The notes beneath the pieces were generated by a model. The model saw only the letters and a program-made list of their open reading frames with translations, searched no databases and was not told where the DNA came from. A DNA stretch of 35,992 nt from Devosiaceae bacterium (GTDB lineage: Bacteria > Pseudomonadota > Alphaproteobacteria > Rhizobiales > Devosiaceae). A program made the translations under genes and the position numbers. Below are positions 15,104 through 22,960 of the stretch, in pieces; the first letter of the stretch is position 1, and every line of letters starts with the position of its first letter. The stretch covers positions 1 to 35,992 of the forward strand of contig JAKISM010000005.1 in the NCBI GenBank assembly GCA_021648585.1. The letters are read 5' to 3'.

Positions 15104-15203
15104 ATTAATAATCTGATTCAAGGTATATTTCTAAGCCTTTGAATTGTCGCATTGTTATTGTGCAAGCAACAATCTAGTTTAACTTATTAATTGGTAGTTT
15201 ATT

Positions 15204-16241
15204 ATGATTCGATTTTTTTTTACATTGATAGGCTTATTGTTTTTTCTCGCAACGCTTGCTTTGTTTTTGATAAGCGCAGGAGCGGCTCTTGGTTTTATTC
15301 ACCCTGCCCTTGATGTATTTAATCATTTGCAGCCATTAATTTTTATTGGTACTTTATCGCTTTTATTATTCTCCCCAATTTTTATAAAAAACAAAAAATG
15401 GCAATCGATAAATATAGCAATAGCTGCAACTGGTTTTATCAGCTCGGCAGTTATTGTTGTGCCTGAATTTGTGTTGGGCTTGAGCGTTGAAAAATCTGAA
15501 GCCGTTGCTGGCACAAAACAATATAAATTACTTTCGCAAAACCTATTTGGCCTAAATTATGATATGCAACGTATGGCAACAGCGATAAAAAAAGAAGACC
15601 CTGACATTATCGCTTTGCAAGAATATTTTTCAGTTCAACGTGCTGATTTGCACCCGCTACTTGTTAAAGATTATCCATATTATTTTTTATGTGTTGGAGG
15701 CAAGCGAGCTAATATTGCAATTTATTCAAAACTTAAATTTGAAAAATTAAGTGCCAGCGATTGTGCTAAGAATACACAACAAAGAACTTCAAGGATTTTT
15801 GTTAAGATTGTTAATGATGGTAATGATTTTACTATTGTTACTACACATTTTGACTGGCCAGTACGAATAAGCCAATTTAAGAAGGGTAATGATTTTTCTG
15901 AAAAATTAGATTTAGCATTTGCTCGCAAAAAGGGACAATTATCAGAATTTGCAAAAGCATTAGAGGATGTTAATGGGCCATTATTAATTGGTGCGGATTT
16001 TAATTCAACCTCTTGGTCTTATGAGCTTCGTAATTTTGCAAAAGATAATGGCTTAAAATTACTAACACGATCACTGCTTACCTACCCTAACAAACTTAAT
16101 ATTTTTGGTTGGCGTGATGTGTTTCCTTTTATTTCTCTTGATCACATGATGAGCAAAGGAGATATAAAAATCTATGAGTTAAGAAAAGGCGATGCAGCAG
16201 GAAGCGATCATAATCCTGTAATAATTAGATTTTCAGTTTGA
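15204..16241 (+). CDS. membrane-anchored endonuclease/exonuclease/phosphatase family protein
   Basis: This is a 345-residue protein with three N-terminal helices (about 5-30, 43-60 and 69-90) followed by an EEP (DNase I-like) hydrolase domain. The active-site set is complete: Asn113 (LLSQNLFG), Glu140 (IALQEYF), His215 (VTTHFDWP), Asp265/Asn267 (GADFNSTS), Asp313-His314 (SLDHMM) and Asp335-His336 (GSDHNPVI). Topology places the domain in the periplasm if the N-terminus is inside. The substrate is unknown; family members cut nucleic acids, phosphoinositides or other phosphodiesters. It is convergent with parC, sharing a short terminator hairpin. Confidence 0.87.
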   Translation: MIRFFFTLIGLLFFLATLALFLISAGAALGFIHPALDVFNHLQPLIFIGTLSLLLFSPIFIKNKKWQSINIAIAATGFISSAVIVVPEFVLGLSVEKSEAVAGTKQYKLLSQNLFGLNYDMQRMATAIKKEDPDIIALQEYFSVQRADLHPLLVKDYPYYFLCVGGKRANIAIYSKLKFEKLSASDCAKNTQQRTSRIFVKIVNDGNDFTIVTTHFDWPVRISQFKKGNDFSEKLDLAFARKKGQLSEFAKALEDVNGPLLIGADFNSTSWSYELRNFAKDNGLKLLTRSLLTYPNKLNIFGWRDVFPFISLDHMMSKGDIKIYELRKGDAAGSDHNPVIIRFSV

Positions 16242-16258
16242 AACAGGCTTAACCTGTT
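16242..16258. terminator. small bidirectional hairpin between convergent genes
   Basis: AACAGG (16242-16247), loop CTTAA, CCTGTT (16253-16258) sits exactly in the 15-base gap between the EEP gene stop and the parC stop, overlapping the latter. The 6-bp stem has no strong T-run on either side, so termination would be modest. Confidence 0.45.
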
Positions 16259-18506
16259 ATCCATTAAACCTATTGTTTTTGGGAAAGCCCGTTGGTGGTT
16301 GGCGGCCAGCTTGTGCCCGCTCGCCAATCCAATCTCTTAATTCTTCCATTGTGCGCACATATGTGCGCCCTGAACTATCGCTCCAACTCAAACCCTTATT
16401 GCTATCAAAAATCCTAGCGTCTGATATGCCGCCATCTTTATATTTTTGTAAGCGCACGCCCTTACCCCTATTCATTTCAGGTAATTGAGCAACAGGAAAC
16501 ACCAGTAATTTTCTATTTTTACCGATAATTGCAATATGATCGCCAACTGCTGGCACGCAGATTTTTGCCTCAATGACCCCTGAAACATTCAAGACCTGCT
16601 TGCCCTTTTTCGTATTGGCAATAAGCGCACTTTCTGGCACGATAAATCCATTGCCAATATCTGACGCCAACAAGCGTTTAGCTCCTGCCTTATAGACAAA
16701 CATATCAACAATATCGTGCCCCTCTTCAATATCAAGCATAATGCGAACTGGCTCGCCATGCCCACGTCCGCTAGGTAATTTATCGGCGCTAAGCGTAAAG
16801 ACCTTACCGCCTGTTGAAAGCAATAATATCTTATCAGTAGTTTCGCATTTAATCGCAATTTTAAGCTCGTCACCAGATTTAAAAGCCTGCGCATTTGCAT
16901 CGGCATTGTGCCCCTTCATGGTCTTTATCCAACCTTTTTCTGAAAGGATAATAGTGATTGGCTCTTTCTCAATCATTGCGCTTACAAGGTCAATCTCACT
17001 AGTCAATGGAGCTTTCTCAAAACTTGTTCTCCGCTTACCTGTTGCAGTGCTGGGCGAATAATCGAGTTTTAATTTTTCAATCTCATTAGTAATTACGCCC
17101 CATTGTTTTTTATCAGAAGCAAGCAAAGAATTTAGCTGTTCTTGCTCTAGGGTTAGTGCGTCATGCTCTTTTTTAATTTCAAATTCTTCGAGCTTTCTTA
17201 AAGAGCGCAGGCGCATATTAAGCACTGCTTCTGCTTGCACATCGCTTAAAGAAAATTGAGAAATAAGTTCAGCCTTTGGCTCATCTTCAAATCGGATAAT
17301 GCGAATAACTTCATCTATATTTAGATAAGCAATAAGATAGCCGCCCAATAATTCTAGGCGATGCTCGATTTGTCTTAGGCGAAAATTTGAGCGTCTAACC
17401 AGCACAACTTTCCTATGTTTAAGCCAAGCACCAAGCGCCTCAACTATGCTCATTACTTTTGGCACTTTACCCATATCAAGCACATTAAGATTGAGCGAAA
17501 TCCTGTTCTCTAAATCGGTTAGTTTGAACAATGATTCCATAAGAATTTTTGCATCAACCGCTCTGTTTTTTGGCTCAAGCACCAAGCGCACAAATTCGGT
17601 ACTTTCATCCCTTACATCTTTTAGGAGCGGTAATTTTTTAGCCAATAAAAGATCAGCTATTTTTTCAATAAGGCGAGATTTTTGCACGCCATAAGGAATT
17701 TCTGTAACAATTATTTGATAAAGCCCACGCCCTGTTTCTTCGATTTCCCAACGAGAACGCACCCTAAAGCCGCCACGCCCAGTTTTATAGGCTTGCTCAA
17801 TCGAAGCCTCGTCTTCAACAATAATGCCGCCAGTTGGAAAATCTGGGCCCGGAATAAATTTCATTATTTCAGGGATACTCGCATTGGGGTGATGAATGAG
17901 ATAAAGCGCTGCATTGCATAATTCATAGACATTATGGGGTGGAATAGAGGTCGCCATACCAACCGCAATACCGCTTGAGCCATTGGCTAAAAGATTGGGG
18001 AAATTTGCTGGTACAACTATTGGCTCATTATCTTCGCCATCATAAGTGTCCTTAAAATCTACCGCATCTTCATTTATGCCTTCCATCAAACGAGCTGCAA
18101 CATCTGTCATGCGGCTTTCTGTATAGCGCATGGCAGCAGCGCTATCGCCATCAATATTACCAAAATTGCCTTGCCCATCAACAAGTGGATAACGCACCGC
18201 AAAATCTTGCGCTAAACGAACTAAAGCGTCATAGACTGATTGCTCGCCATGTGGGTGATATTTACCTATTACATCACCAATGATGCGAGCTGATTTTTTA
18301 TAGCCTTGTGAGGGGTCAAGTTTTAACAAGCGCATAGCGTGCAAAATACGCCTATGAACAGGCTTAAGACCATCACGAACATCAGGCAAAGCACGTTGTG
18401 TAATAGTTGAAAGCGCATAAGAGAGATAACGCTCTTCAAGGGCTTTTTTTAGATCTATTACACCAGTTTCTTTATCAATCGGCGCTACGAGGTCATTATC
18501 AGACAT
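16257..18506 (-). CDS. parC: DNA topoisomerase IV subunit A
   Basis: ParC (749 residues) is the DNA-cutting subunit of topoisomerase IV, which decatenates chromosomes. The catalytic tyrosine is Tyr128 in AAAMRYTESRMT. The quinolone-determining region reads GKYHPHGEQSVYDALVR, where Gln89 stands at the place of E. coli ParC Ser80 and Asp93 at the place of Glu84; I note this without inferring resistance. The C-terminal third has the degenerate beta-pinwheel repeats (GKVFTLSADKLPSGRGHG; MNRGKGVRLQKYKDGG). The shorter C-terminus and lack of a full GyrA box favour ParC over GyrA. It is the last gene of the recO-side cluster, separated by an inverted-repeat element. Confidence 0.95.
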   Translation of the reverse strand: MSDNDLVAPIDKETGVIDLKKALEERYLSYALSTITQRALPDVRDGLKPVHRRILHAMRLLKLDPSQGYKKSARIIGDVIGKYHPHGEQSVYDALVRLAQDFAVRYPLVDGQGNFGNIDGDSAAAMRYTESRMTDVAARLMEGINEDAVDFKDTYDGEDNEPIVVPANFPNLLANGSSGIAVGMATSIPPHNVYELCNAALYLIHHPNASIPEIMKFIPGPDFPTGGIIVEDEASIEQAYKTGRGGFRVRSRWEIEETGRGLYQIIVTEIPYGVQKSRLIEKIADLLLAKKLPLLKDVRDESTEFVRLVLEPKNRAVDAKILMESLFKLTDLENRISLNLNVLDMGKVPKVMSIVEALGAWLKHRKVVLVRRSNFRLRQIEHRLELLGGYLIAYLNIDEVIRIIRFEDEPKAELISQFSLSDVQAEAVLNMRLRSLRKLEEFEIKKEHDALTLEQEQLNSLLASDKKQWGVITNEIEKLKLDYSPSTATGKRRTSFEKAPLTSEIDLVSAMIEKEPITIILSEKGWIKTMKGHNADANAQAFKSGDELKIAIKCETTDKILLLSTGGKVFTLSADKLPSGRGHGEPVRIMLDIEEGHDIVDMFVYKAGAKRLLASDIGNGFIVPESALIANTKKGKQVLNVSGVIEAKICVPAVGDHIAIIGKNRKLLVFPVAQLPEMNRGKGVRLQKYKDGGISDARIFDSNKGLSWSDSSGRTYVRTMEELRDWIGERAQAGRQPPTGFPKNNRFNG

Positions 18507-18549
18507 ATTTATTTTCCAAACGAATCATTATTCTTTATTATAGCTGATT

Positions 18550-18676
18550 TATAGTGTTTTCGCTTTTCATTTACACGCTGTTTCTTCAAGGTGAGTAAAA
18601 TTTTAGCGTAGGTTACTACGTGAATTTTACGAACCCGCAGAAAAACAGTGTGTAAATGGAAATGGAAAATACTATA
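18550..18676. repeat. 127-bp imperfect inverted repeat between recO and parC
   Basis: The left arm begins TATAGTGTTTTCGCTTTTCA and continues TTTACACGCTGTTT; the right arm, in reverse complement, begins TATAGTATTTTCCATTTCCA and continues TTTACACACTGTTT, so about 28 of 34 positions match. The centre holds a second, weaker pairing around GTAAAATT/AATTTTAC. The right end overlaps the recO stop codon (18672-18674). It could be a mobile palindrome, a processing site or a terminator of recO. Confidence 0.7.
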
Positions 18677-19382
18677 ATAGCAAATCTATTATCTGTTGCC
18701 GAGTGGCTGGCGCATCAATTTGTCTAACATTCCAGATATGTTTAGCTAAAAAATGCTTTGTGATATTAAAGCCATTAGCAATATCAACCTTTGAGGCATT
18801 TTCATCACTAATAAAAAAAGGCGGTAAGGGCAAAAGCCTATCAATATATGGCTTGGCATTTTCTAACGTTACGGCTCGCCCAGTTTTTGGCGAAATATGG
18901 CTTAACCCTGTGGTTTCACCGCTAATAGCGCATGAATATAAATCTAGACCAAAGCCCAATTCTTCAAGCAAGAAAAGCTCATACTTGGCTAGGTGCATTG
19001 CTAAAAGCTTATTATCCTCATAATTATCGAGCAAATTAATTGTCATTTCTAACAAATTATTATGAGAATATCTTTCGGGTAATAGGCGCAAATGCGAGCA
19101 TAATAATTGCCCTAAATATAGGCTTTGTTTGTCAAAAATCATATTGGCGGCACGGGCTTTAATTAATTCGATATTAAAAGCCCCAAGATGATCTTCTAAT
19201 CTAGCACGCCAAGTTACTTCAACACTATTGCCTAGTTGCAAAACTGGTCTTAATCGCTTTGAGCGCCCACCTCTGACAATCCCAAAATAGCGCCCCCTAT
19301 CTGCAATCATTATTTCGGCAATGGTGCTAGTTTCACCATGTTTGCGAGTTCCGATTATTAACCCTTCACCTGTGAATTGCAT
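18672..19382 (-). CDS. recO: DNA repair protein RecO
   Basis: RecO (236 residues) is the RecFOR-pathway mediator that loads RecA on SSB-coated DNA. It has an N-terminal OB fold (GEGLIIGTRKHGETSTIAEIMI...GRYFGIVRGGRS) and a helical C-terminal domain (AKYELFLLEELGFGLDL, then YSCAISGE). The second zinc-ligand cysteines seen in some RecO proteins are not evident; only a single Cys-type segment remains, which is common in alphaproteobacteria. It is the fifth gene of lepB-rnc-era-recO order, separated from era by 112 bases containing a GC-rich hairpin repeat. Its stop codon lies inside an inverted-repeat element. Confidence 0.92.
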   Translation of the reverse strand: MQFTGEGLIIGTRKHGETSTIAEIMIADRGRYFGIVRGGRSKRLRPVLQLGNSVEVTWRARLEDHLGAFNIELIKARAANMIFDKQSLYLGQLLCSHLRLLPERYSHNNLLEMTINLLDNYEDNKLLAMHLAKYELFLLEELGFGLDLYSCAISGETTGLSHISPKTGRAVTLENAKPYIDRLLPLPPFFISDENASKVDIANGFNITKHFLAKHIWNVRQIDAPATRQQIIDLLL

Positions 19383-19400
19383 TTTTGCTTCTTTTTTCTA

Positions 19401-19483
19401 AGCCCCAGCCCTCTCTTATTCCTATACCCCCACCCCAGCCCTCCCCGCAAGGGGGAGGGAGAAGAATAAGAGGGGTAGGAGTT
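19401..19483. repeat. GC-rich hairpin repeat (CCCTCCCC/GGGGAGGG family)
   Basis: The hairpin core is at 19439-19459. An outer pairing between CCTCTCTTATTC on the left and GAATAAGAGGGG on the right extends the structure to about 75 bases. It is the second of three loci of this family in the window (also 7715-7876 and 26531-26598) and fills the era-recO gap. Confidence 0.78.
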
Positions 19484-19494
19484 TAGAGAAACAG

Positions 19495-20412
19495 TTATTT
19501 CTTTGGTAATTCCAGCCCCATCTCACGATAGCGCTCTGGATCATCAGCCCAATTTTTACGAACCTTAACAAATAAAAATAAATGCACCTTAGTTTCAAAA
19601 ATCTCCATCAATTCTTTTCGAGACTGCTCCCCTATTGCCTTGATAGATTGACCGCCCTTGCCAAGTATAATTTTTTTGTGCGTATCACGAGTAACATAAA
19701 TTACTTGATCAATTTTATATGAGCCGTCTTTTTGTACCTTAAAACTCTCAGTTTCAATGGTGGTATTATATGGAATTTCTTCGTGAATGCGCAAAAATAA
19801 TTTCTCACGAGTAACCTCAGAAGCCGTGAGAGCTAAGGTTAAATCTGTGAGGTGATCTTCTGGAAAATGCCACGGGCCAAGTGGAACATTATTGGCGCAC
19901 CAATTCATGAAATCAGCAACACCATTCCCATTTAGAGCTGAAACCATGAAGGTTTCCTCAAAGGAAACAATATTATTAATTTCTTTGCTAAGCGCTAAAA
20001 TTTTTTCAGGCTTCACGCTATCAATTTTATTTAGAACCAGAATTTTTCGTGATTTATCTTTTGCTAGACCATCAATTAGCAACTTTACATCATCACTCAT
20101 TCCCCGATGAGTATCAACAATCAGTGCAACAATATCAGCATCCCCTGCCCCGCTCCAAGCAGAATGAACCATCGCTCTATCAAGACGGCGCTTTGGCTTA
20201 AAAATACCTGGTGTATCAACAAATATAACCTGTGATTGCTCCTCGCTAACCACCCCACGAATTTGCGCTCTTGTGGTTTGAGCTTTGTGGGTAACTATTG
20301 AAACTTTGGTGCCAACAAGAGCATTTAGCAAGGTTGATTTGCCAGCATTAGGTGCGCCAATTAGTGCGATAAAACCGCACTTTGTTATGGAAATATTATT
20401 TTCTTTAGCCAT
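19495..20412 (-). CDS. era: GTPase Era
   Basis: Era (305 residues) is the essential GTPase that binds the 3' end of 16S rRNA and assists 30S maturation. G1 is GAPNAGKST (19-27), G2 lies around TTRAQIRG, G3 is DTPG, G4 is NKID, and the C-terminal KH domain carries ILGKGGQSIKAIGEQSR, the GxxG RNA-binding loop. It is the gene after rnc, as usual. The 42-base gap from rnc contains four copies of a 9-bp repeat. The ribosome binding site is a modest AAGAGAAA. Confidence 0.96.
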   Translation of the reverse strand: MAKENNISITKCGFIALIGAPNAGKSTLLNALVGTKVSIVTHKAQTTRAQIRGVVSEEQSQVIFVDTPGIFKPKRRLDRAMVHSAWSGAGDADIVALIVDTHRGMSDDVKLLIDGLAKDKSRKILVLNKIDSVKPEKILALSKEINNIVSFEETFMVSALNGNGVADFMNWCANNVPLGPWHFPEDHLTDLTLALTASEVTREKLFLRIHEEIPYNTTIETESFKVQKDGSYKIDQVIYVTRDTHKKIILGKGGQSIKAIGEQSRKELMEIFETKVHLFLFVKVRKNWADDPERYREMGLELPKK

Positions 20413-20431
20413 TAATTTTTCTCTTGTTTTC

Positions 20432-20466
20432 TTGTTCTTTTGTTCTTATTGTTCTTATTGTTCTTG
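20432..20466. repeat. four copies of a 9-bp repeat at the rnc/era junction
   Basis: TTGTTCTT followed by T, A, A or G is repeated about four times. The last copies encode the end of RNase III (WQEQ plus the stop codon), so unit gain or loss would alter the rnc 3' end and the spacing to era. Probable slippage repeat. Confidence 0.75.
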
Positions 20467-21165
20467 CCAAATATTTTCTCTAAGCAAAAAATTCTCAGCT
20501 GCATTTTGCTCGGCTATTTTTTTTGAAGCACCATTTGCACTTGCTGAGGCATATCCTTGAATATTCACTGCGATAGAAAAAATTGGCGCATGATCTGGGC
20601 CTGAGCGAGAAGTTTCAACATAGGTTGGTAAAGAGAGATCTTTACTTTGCGCCCATTCTTGAATTGCGGTTTTTGAATCTAATCTGCTAGAATTTGCACT
20701 CATAATTAGCGAGCCAAAAAAATGTTCAATGAATTTATAGGCTTCTTCTAGTCCGCCATCACGATAAATTGCACCAATAATCGCCTCGCAAACATCGCCC
20801 AAAATTGCTTCTTTATTTGCGCCACCTGATCTAGCTTCACTTTCGCCAAGTCTTATTAATTTTCCAAGGTCAATTATTTGTGCAATTTTTGCGCAGGTTT
20901 CTTTTCGCACTAACGAATTTAGAGTGCGTGAAAGTTCGCCCTCATTTGCTAGCGGGAAACGTTTGATTAATATATCAGAAATCACAAGTCCCAACACACG
21001 ATCGCCTAAAAATTCAAGACGTTGATAAGAATATTCAATTCTCTTTGCTGGCGAAATTGCACTAGTATGAGTGAGCGCTTTTTCAAGAAAACCCCTGTCT
21101 GAAAAACTATAGCCTAGTTTTTTTTCAAAATCGCTTAGGGCTTTTTCTTGTGAAATTTGGCTCAT
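20455..21165 (-). CDS. rnc: ribonuclease III
   Basis: RNase III (236 residues) cuts double-stranded RNA in rRNA and mRNA processing. The catalytic domain has the signature RLEFLGDRVLGL with Glu51 and Asp55, and the second acidic pair in GDVCEAIIGAIYRDGG (Asp124, Glu127). A C-terminal dsRNA-binding domain follows, at about 162-230 (KTAIQEWAQSKDLSLPTYVE; ASANGASKKIAEQNAAENFL). The start overlaps the lepB stop by 4 bases. The C-terminus ends inside a tandem repeat. Confidence 0.96.
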   Translation of the reverse strand: MSQISQEKALSDFEKKLGYSFSDRGFLEKALTHTSAISPAKRIEYSYQRLEFLGDRVLGLVISDILIKRFPLANEGELSRTLNSLVRKETCAKIAQIIDLGKLIRLGESEARSGGANKEAILGDVCEAIIGAIYRDGGLEEAYKFIEHFFGSLIMSANSSRLDSKTAIQEWAQSKDLSLPTYVETSRSGPDHAPIFSIAVNIQGYASASANGASKKIAEQNAAENFLLRENIWQEQ

Positions 21166-21929
21166 TGATAAACCGATTCGAACATTCTATCTAGGCGAAC
21201 ATTTTTTGGCCAAAGCCAGATTTTCCAAGGAGCAATATTATCGGTGATTGAGAAAAATCTAACCTCAGCTTTGCCTATTAAATTACCTGCTGGAACATAA
21301 CCAACTGAACTTAAAATGCGACTATCAGATGATCTATCTCTATTATCTCCCATCATAAAATAATGCCCTGCTGGCACTATATATTCTTGCGTATTATCTA
21401 ATCTTTGCTCATCTGAAATTTCTTGAATAATATAAGAAACACCAGAGGGCAGAGTTTCACGATATTGAGTAACTGGGATAATATAACCCCTACTATCTTT
21501 ATCTTGCACTGTGCCTATTTCTTCACGCTTAGTTATTTCTTCATTTATATAGAGCCTACCCTCTTTAACCTGAATTTTATCACCCGGAAGGCCAATAAGT
21601 CTTTTTATATAGGGGTCTTTTTCGGTAACGGGTCTAAAAACCGCAATATCACCACGATTTGGTATGCGCTCAAAAATACGACCATTAAATGGAATAATGC
21701 CAAGAGGAAAAGAATAACGCCCATAACCCCATGTATATTTAGATGCCATCAAATAATCACCAATCATTAAAGATGATTGCATAGAGGCTGTTGGAATGAA
21801 AAATGGTTGGAATAAAAATGTCCTAAAAACCAAAGCAATTATTAAAGCTTGAACAATGATAATTATTGTTTCCATAATTTCTGAAACAAAGCTATTTGCT
21901 TTTGATGATTTTGGTTTGGTTTTGCTCAT
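21162..21929 (-). CDS. lepB: signal peptidase I
   Basis: LepB (255 residues) cleaves signal peptides at the outer face of the inner membrane. One N-terminal helix (about 17-36) is followed by box B with the catalytic serine, Ser49 (FFIPTASMQSSLMIGD), and box D with the lysine, Lys109 (DPYIKRLIGLPGDKI). Box E is GDNRDRSSDSR. The length is close to other alphaproteobacterial enzymes. The gene is 57 bases downstream of acpS and overlaps rnc by 4 bases. Confidence 0.96.
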   Translation of the reverse strand: MSKTKPKSSKANSFVSEIMETIIIIVQALIIALVFRTFLFQPFFIPTASMQSSLMIGDYLMASKYTWGYGRYSFPLGIIPFNGRIFERIPNRGDIAVFRPVTEKDPYIKRLIGLPGDKIQVKEGRLYINEEITKREEIGTVQDKDSRGYIIPVTQYRETLPSGVSYIIQEISDEQRLDNTQEYIVPAGHYFMMGDNRDRSSDSRILSSVGYVPAGNLIGKAEVRFFSITDNIAPWKIWLWPKNVRLDRMFESVYQ

Positions 21930-21986
21930 ATCTATTCCTAATGGTTTGCTATAATTTAATTAAAGAATATAAATTGTAAGGTCAAC

Positions 21987-22379
21987 TTAAAGCGCCTCAA
22001 TAATTACAAAAGCCTGCGCCATGCCATTATCATCACTAATAGTTAAATGTATGTGGGGGCTAAGCCCATCAGGCACAAGCTTTTGCAAAATTATTTTTGC
22101 GCCACCCGTTAAATGAAATGTTGGTTTGCCACTTGGAAGATTTACAACCCCCATATCCCGTAAAAAAACTCCACTTGATAATCCTGTGCCAAGTGCCTTT
22201 GCCATGGCTTCTTTTGCGGCAAATCTTTTGGCATAAGATGCGGCTCGCATTCTTCGCCTTTCAGATTTTTTACGTTCAATATCAGTAAAACAACGATTTA
22301 TAAAACGATCCCCAAAGCGATTAAGAACCTTTTCTATTCGCTTAATTTCACATAAATCATTACCCAATCCAATAATCAT
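21987..22379 (-). CDS. acpS: holo-[acyl-carrier-protein] synthase
   Basis: AcpS (130 residues) transfers 4'-phosphopantetheine from CoA to acyl carrier protein. The Mg-binding Asp8 is in GLGNDLCEIKRIE and Glu57 in KRFAAKEAMAKALGTG. The start overlaps the pyrE stop (ATGA, 4 bases), so they are coupled. In many proteobacteria pdxJ lies directly next to acpS; here pyrE does and pdxJ is absent from the cluster. Confidence 0.95.
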   Translation of the reverse strand: MIIGLGNDLCEIKRIEKVLNRFGDRFINRCFTDIERKKSERRRMRAASYAKRFAAKEAMAKALGTGLSSGVFLRDMGVVNLPSGKPTFHLTGGAKIILQKLVPDGLSPHIHLTISDDNGMAQAFVIIEAL

Positions 22380-22960
22380 TTAAGCCCTCTACTTCCCGGC
22401 TTAATCGCAGGAATTGCTGCTAAACTGGCAGGCAAATCATCTGGGTGATAGGCTGGTACTTTATATTCAAGGAGTGAAATAAGCGGAATTCCTATATCAA
22501 CTTCACCGCCAGATCTATCAATCAAACAAGCACCAGCTACAACATTTGCTCCTAAATCTTTAAGGCAAGAAATACATTCTTTAATTGAAAGACCTGTTGA
22601 AATAATATCTTCAACAATTATGACTTTTTCTCCCTGCTCAATTTCAAACCCACGTCTTAATGCAAATTCTCCATTTTCTCTTTCGGTATAAATTGCAGGC
22701 AATCCTAATTGTCTTGCAGTTTCATAACCCGGAATTATGCCGCCAACGGCTGGAGATACAACTTGTGAGACATCAGAGAACCCTTCTACTTTTATTTTTT
22801 CTGCTAGTGCTTTACACAATAGTTCTGCCTTTTCTGGCTGACTAAAAACTAAAGCTTTTTGCAAAAAAACAGGAGAGCGCAAACCAGAGGAAAGAATAAA
22901 ATGCCCCTCTAATATTGCATTGCAATCCTTAAAAACCTTAAGAACTTGTTGTTTGTTCAT
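22376..22960 (-). CDS. pyrE: orotate phosphoribosyltransferase
   Basis: PyrE (194 residues) forms OMP from orotate and PRPP in pyrimidine synthesis. The PRPP-binding motif is VIIVEDIISTGLS; the N-terminal substrate region has GHFILSSGLRSPVFLQK. I choose ATG 22960: GGAAC lies about 6 bases upstream, while the in-frame TTG at 22975 is five codons earlier. The start lies 23 bases inside the end of rsh, so translation is coupled to it. It overlaps acpS at the other end. Confidence 0.95.
   Translation of the reverse strand: MNKQQVLKVFKDCNAILEGHFILSSGLRSPVFLQKALVFSQPEKAELLCKALAEKIKVEGFSDVSQVVSPAVGGIIPGYETARQLGLPAIYTERENGEFALRRGFEIEQGEKVIIVEDIISTGLSIKECISCLKDLGANVVAGACLIDRSGGEVDIGIPLISLLEYKVPAYHPDDLPASLAAIPAIKPGSRGLK

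Noticed and set aside
16257..18506. quinolone resistance from the ParC Gln89 position
   Set aside because: The residue at this place varies naturally in alphaproteobacteria; one position without a susceptible relative for comparison says nothing about resistance.
21423..21770. 115-codon plus-strand frame opposite lepB
   Set aside because: Antisense to lepB, whose catalytic motifs are intact; no ribosome binding site or family signal.
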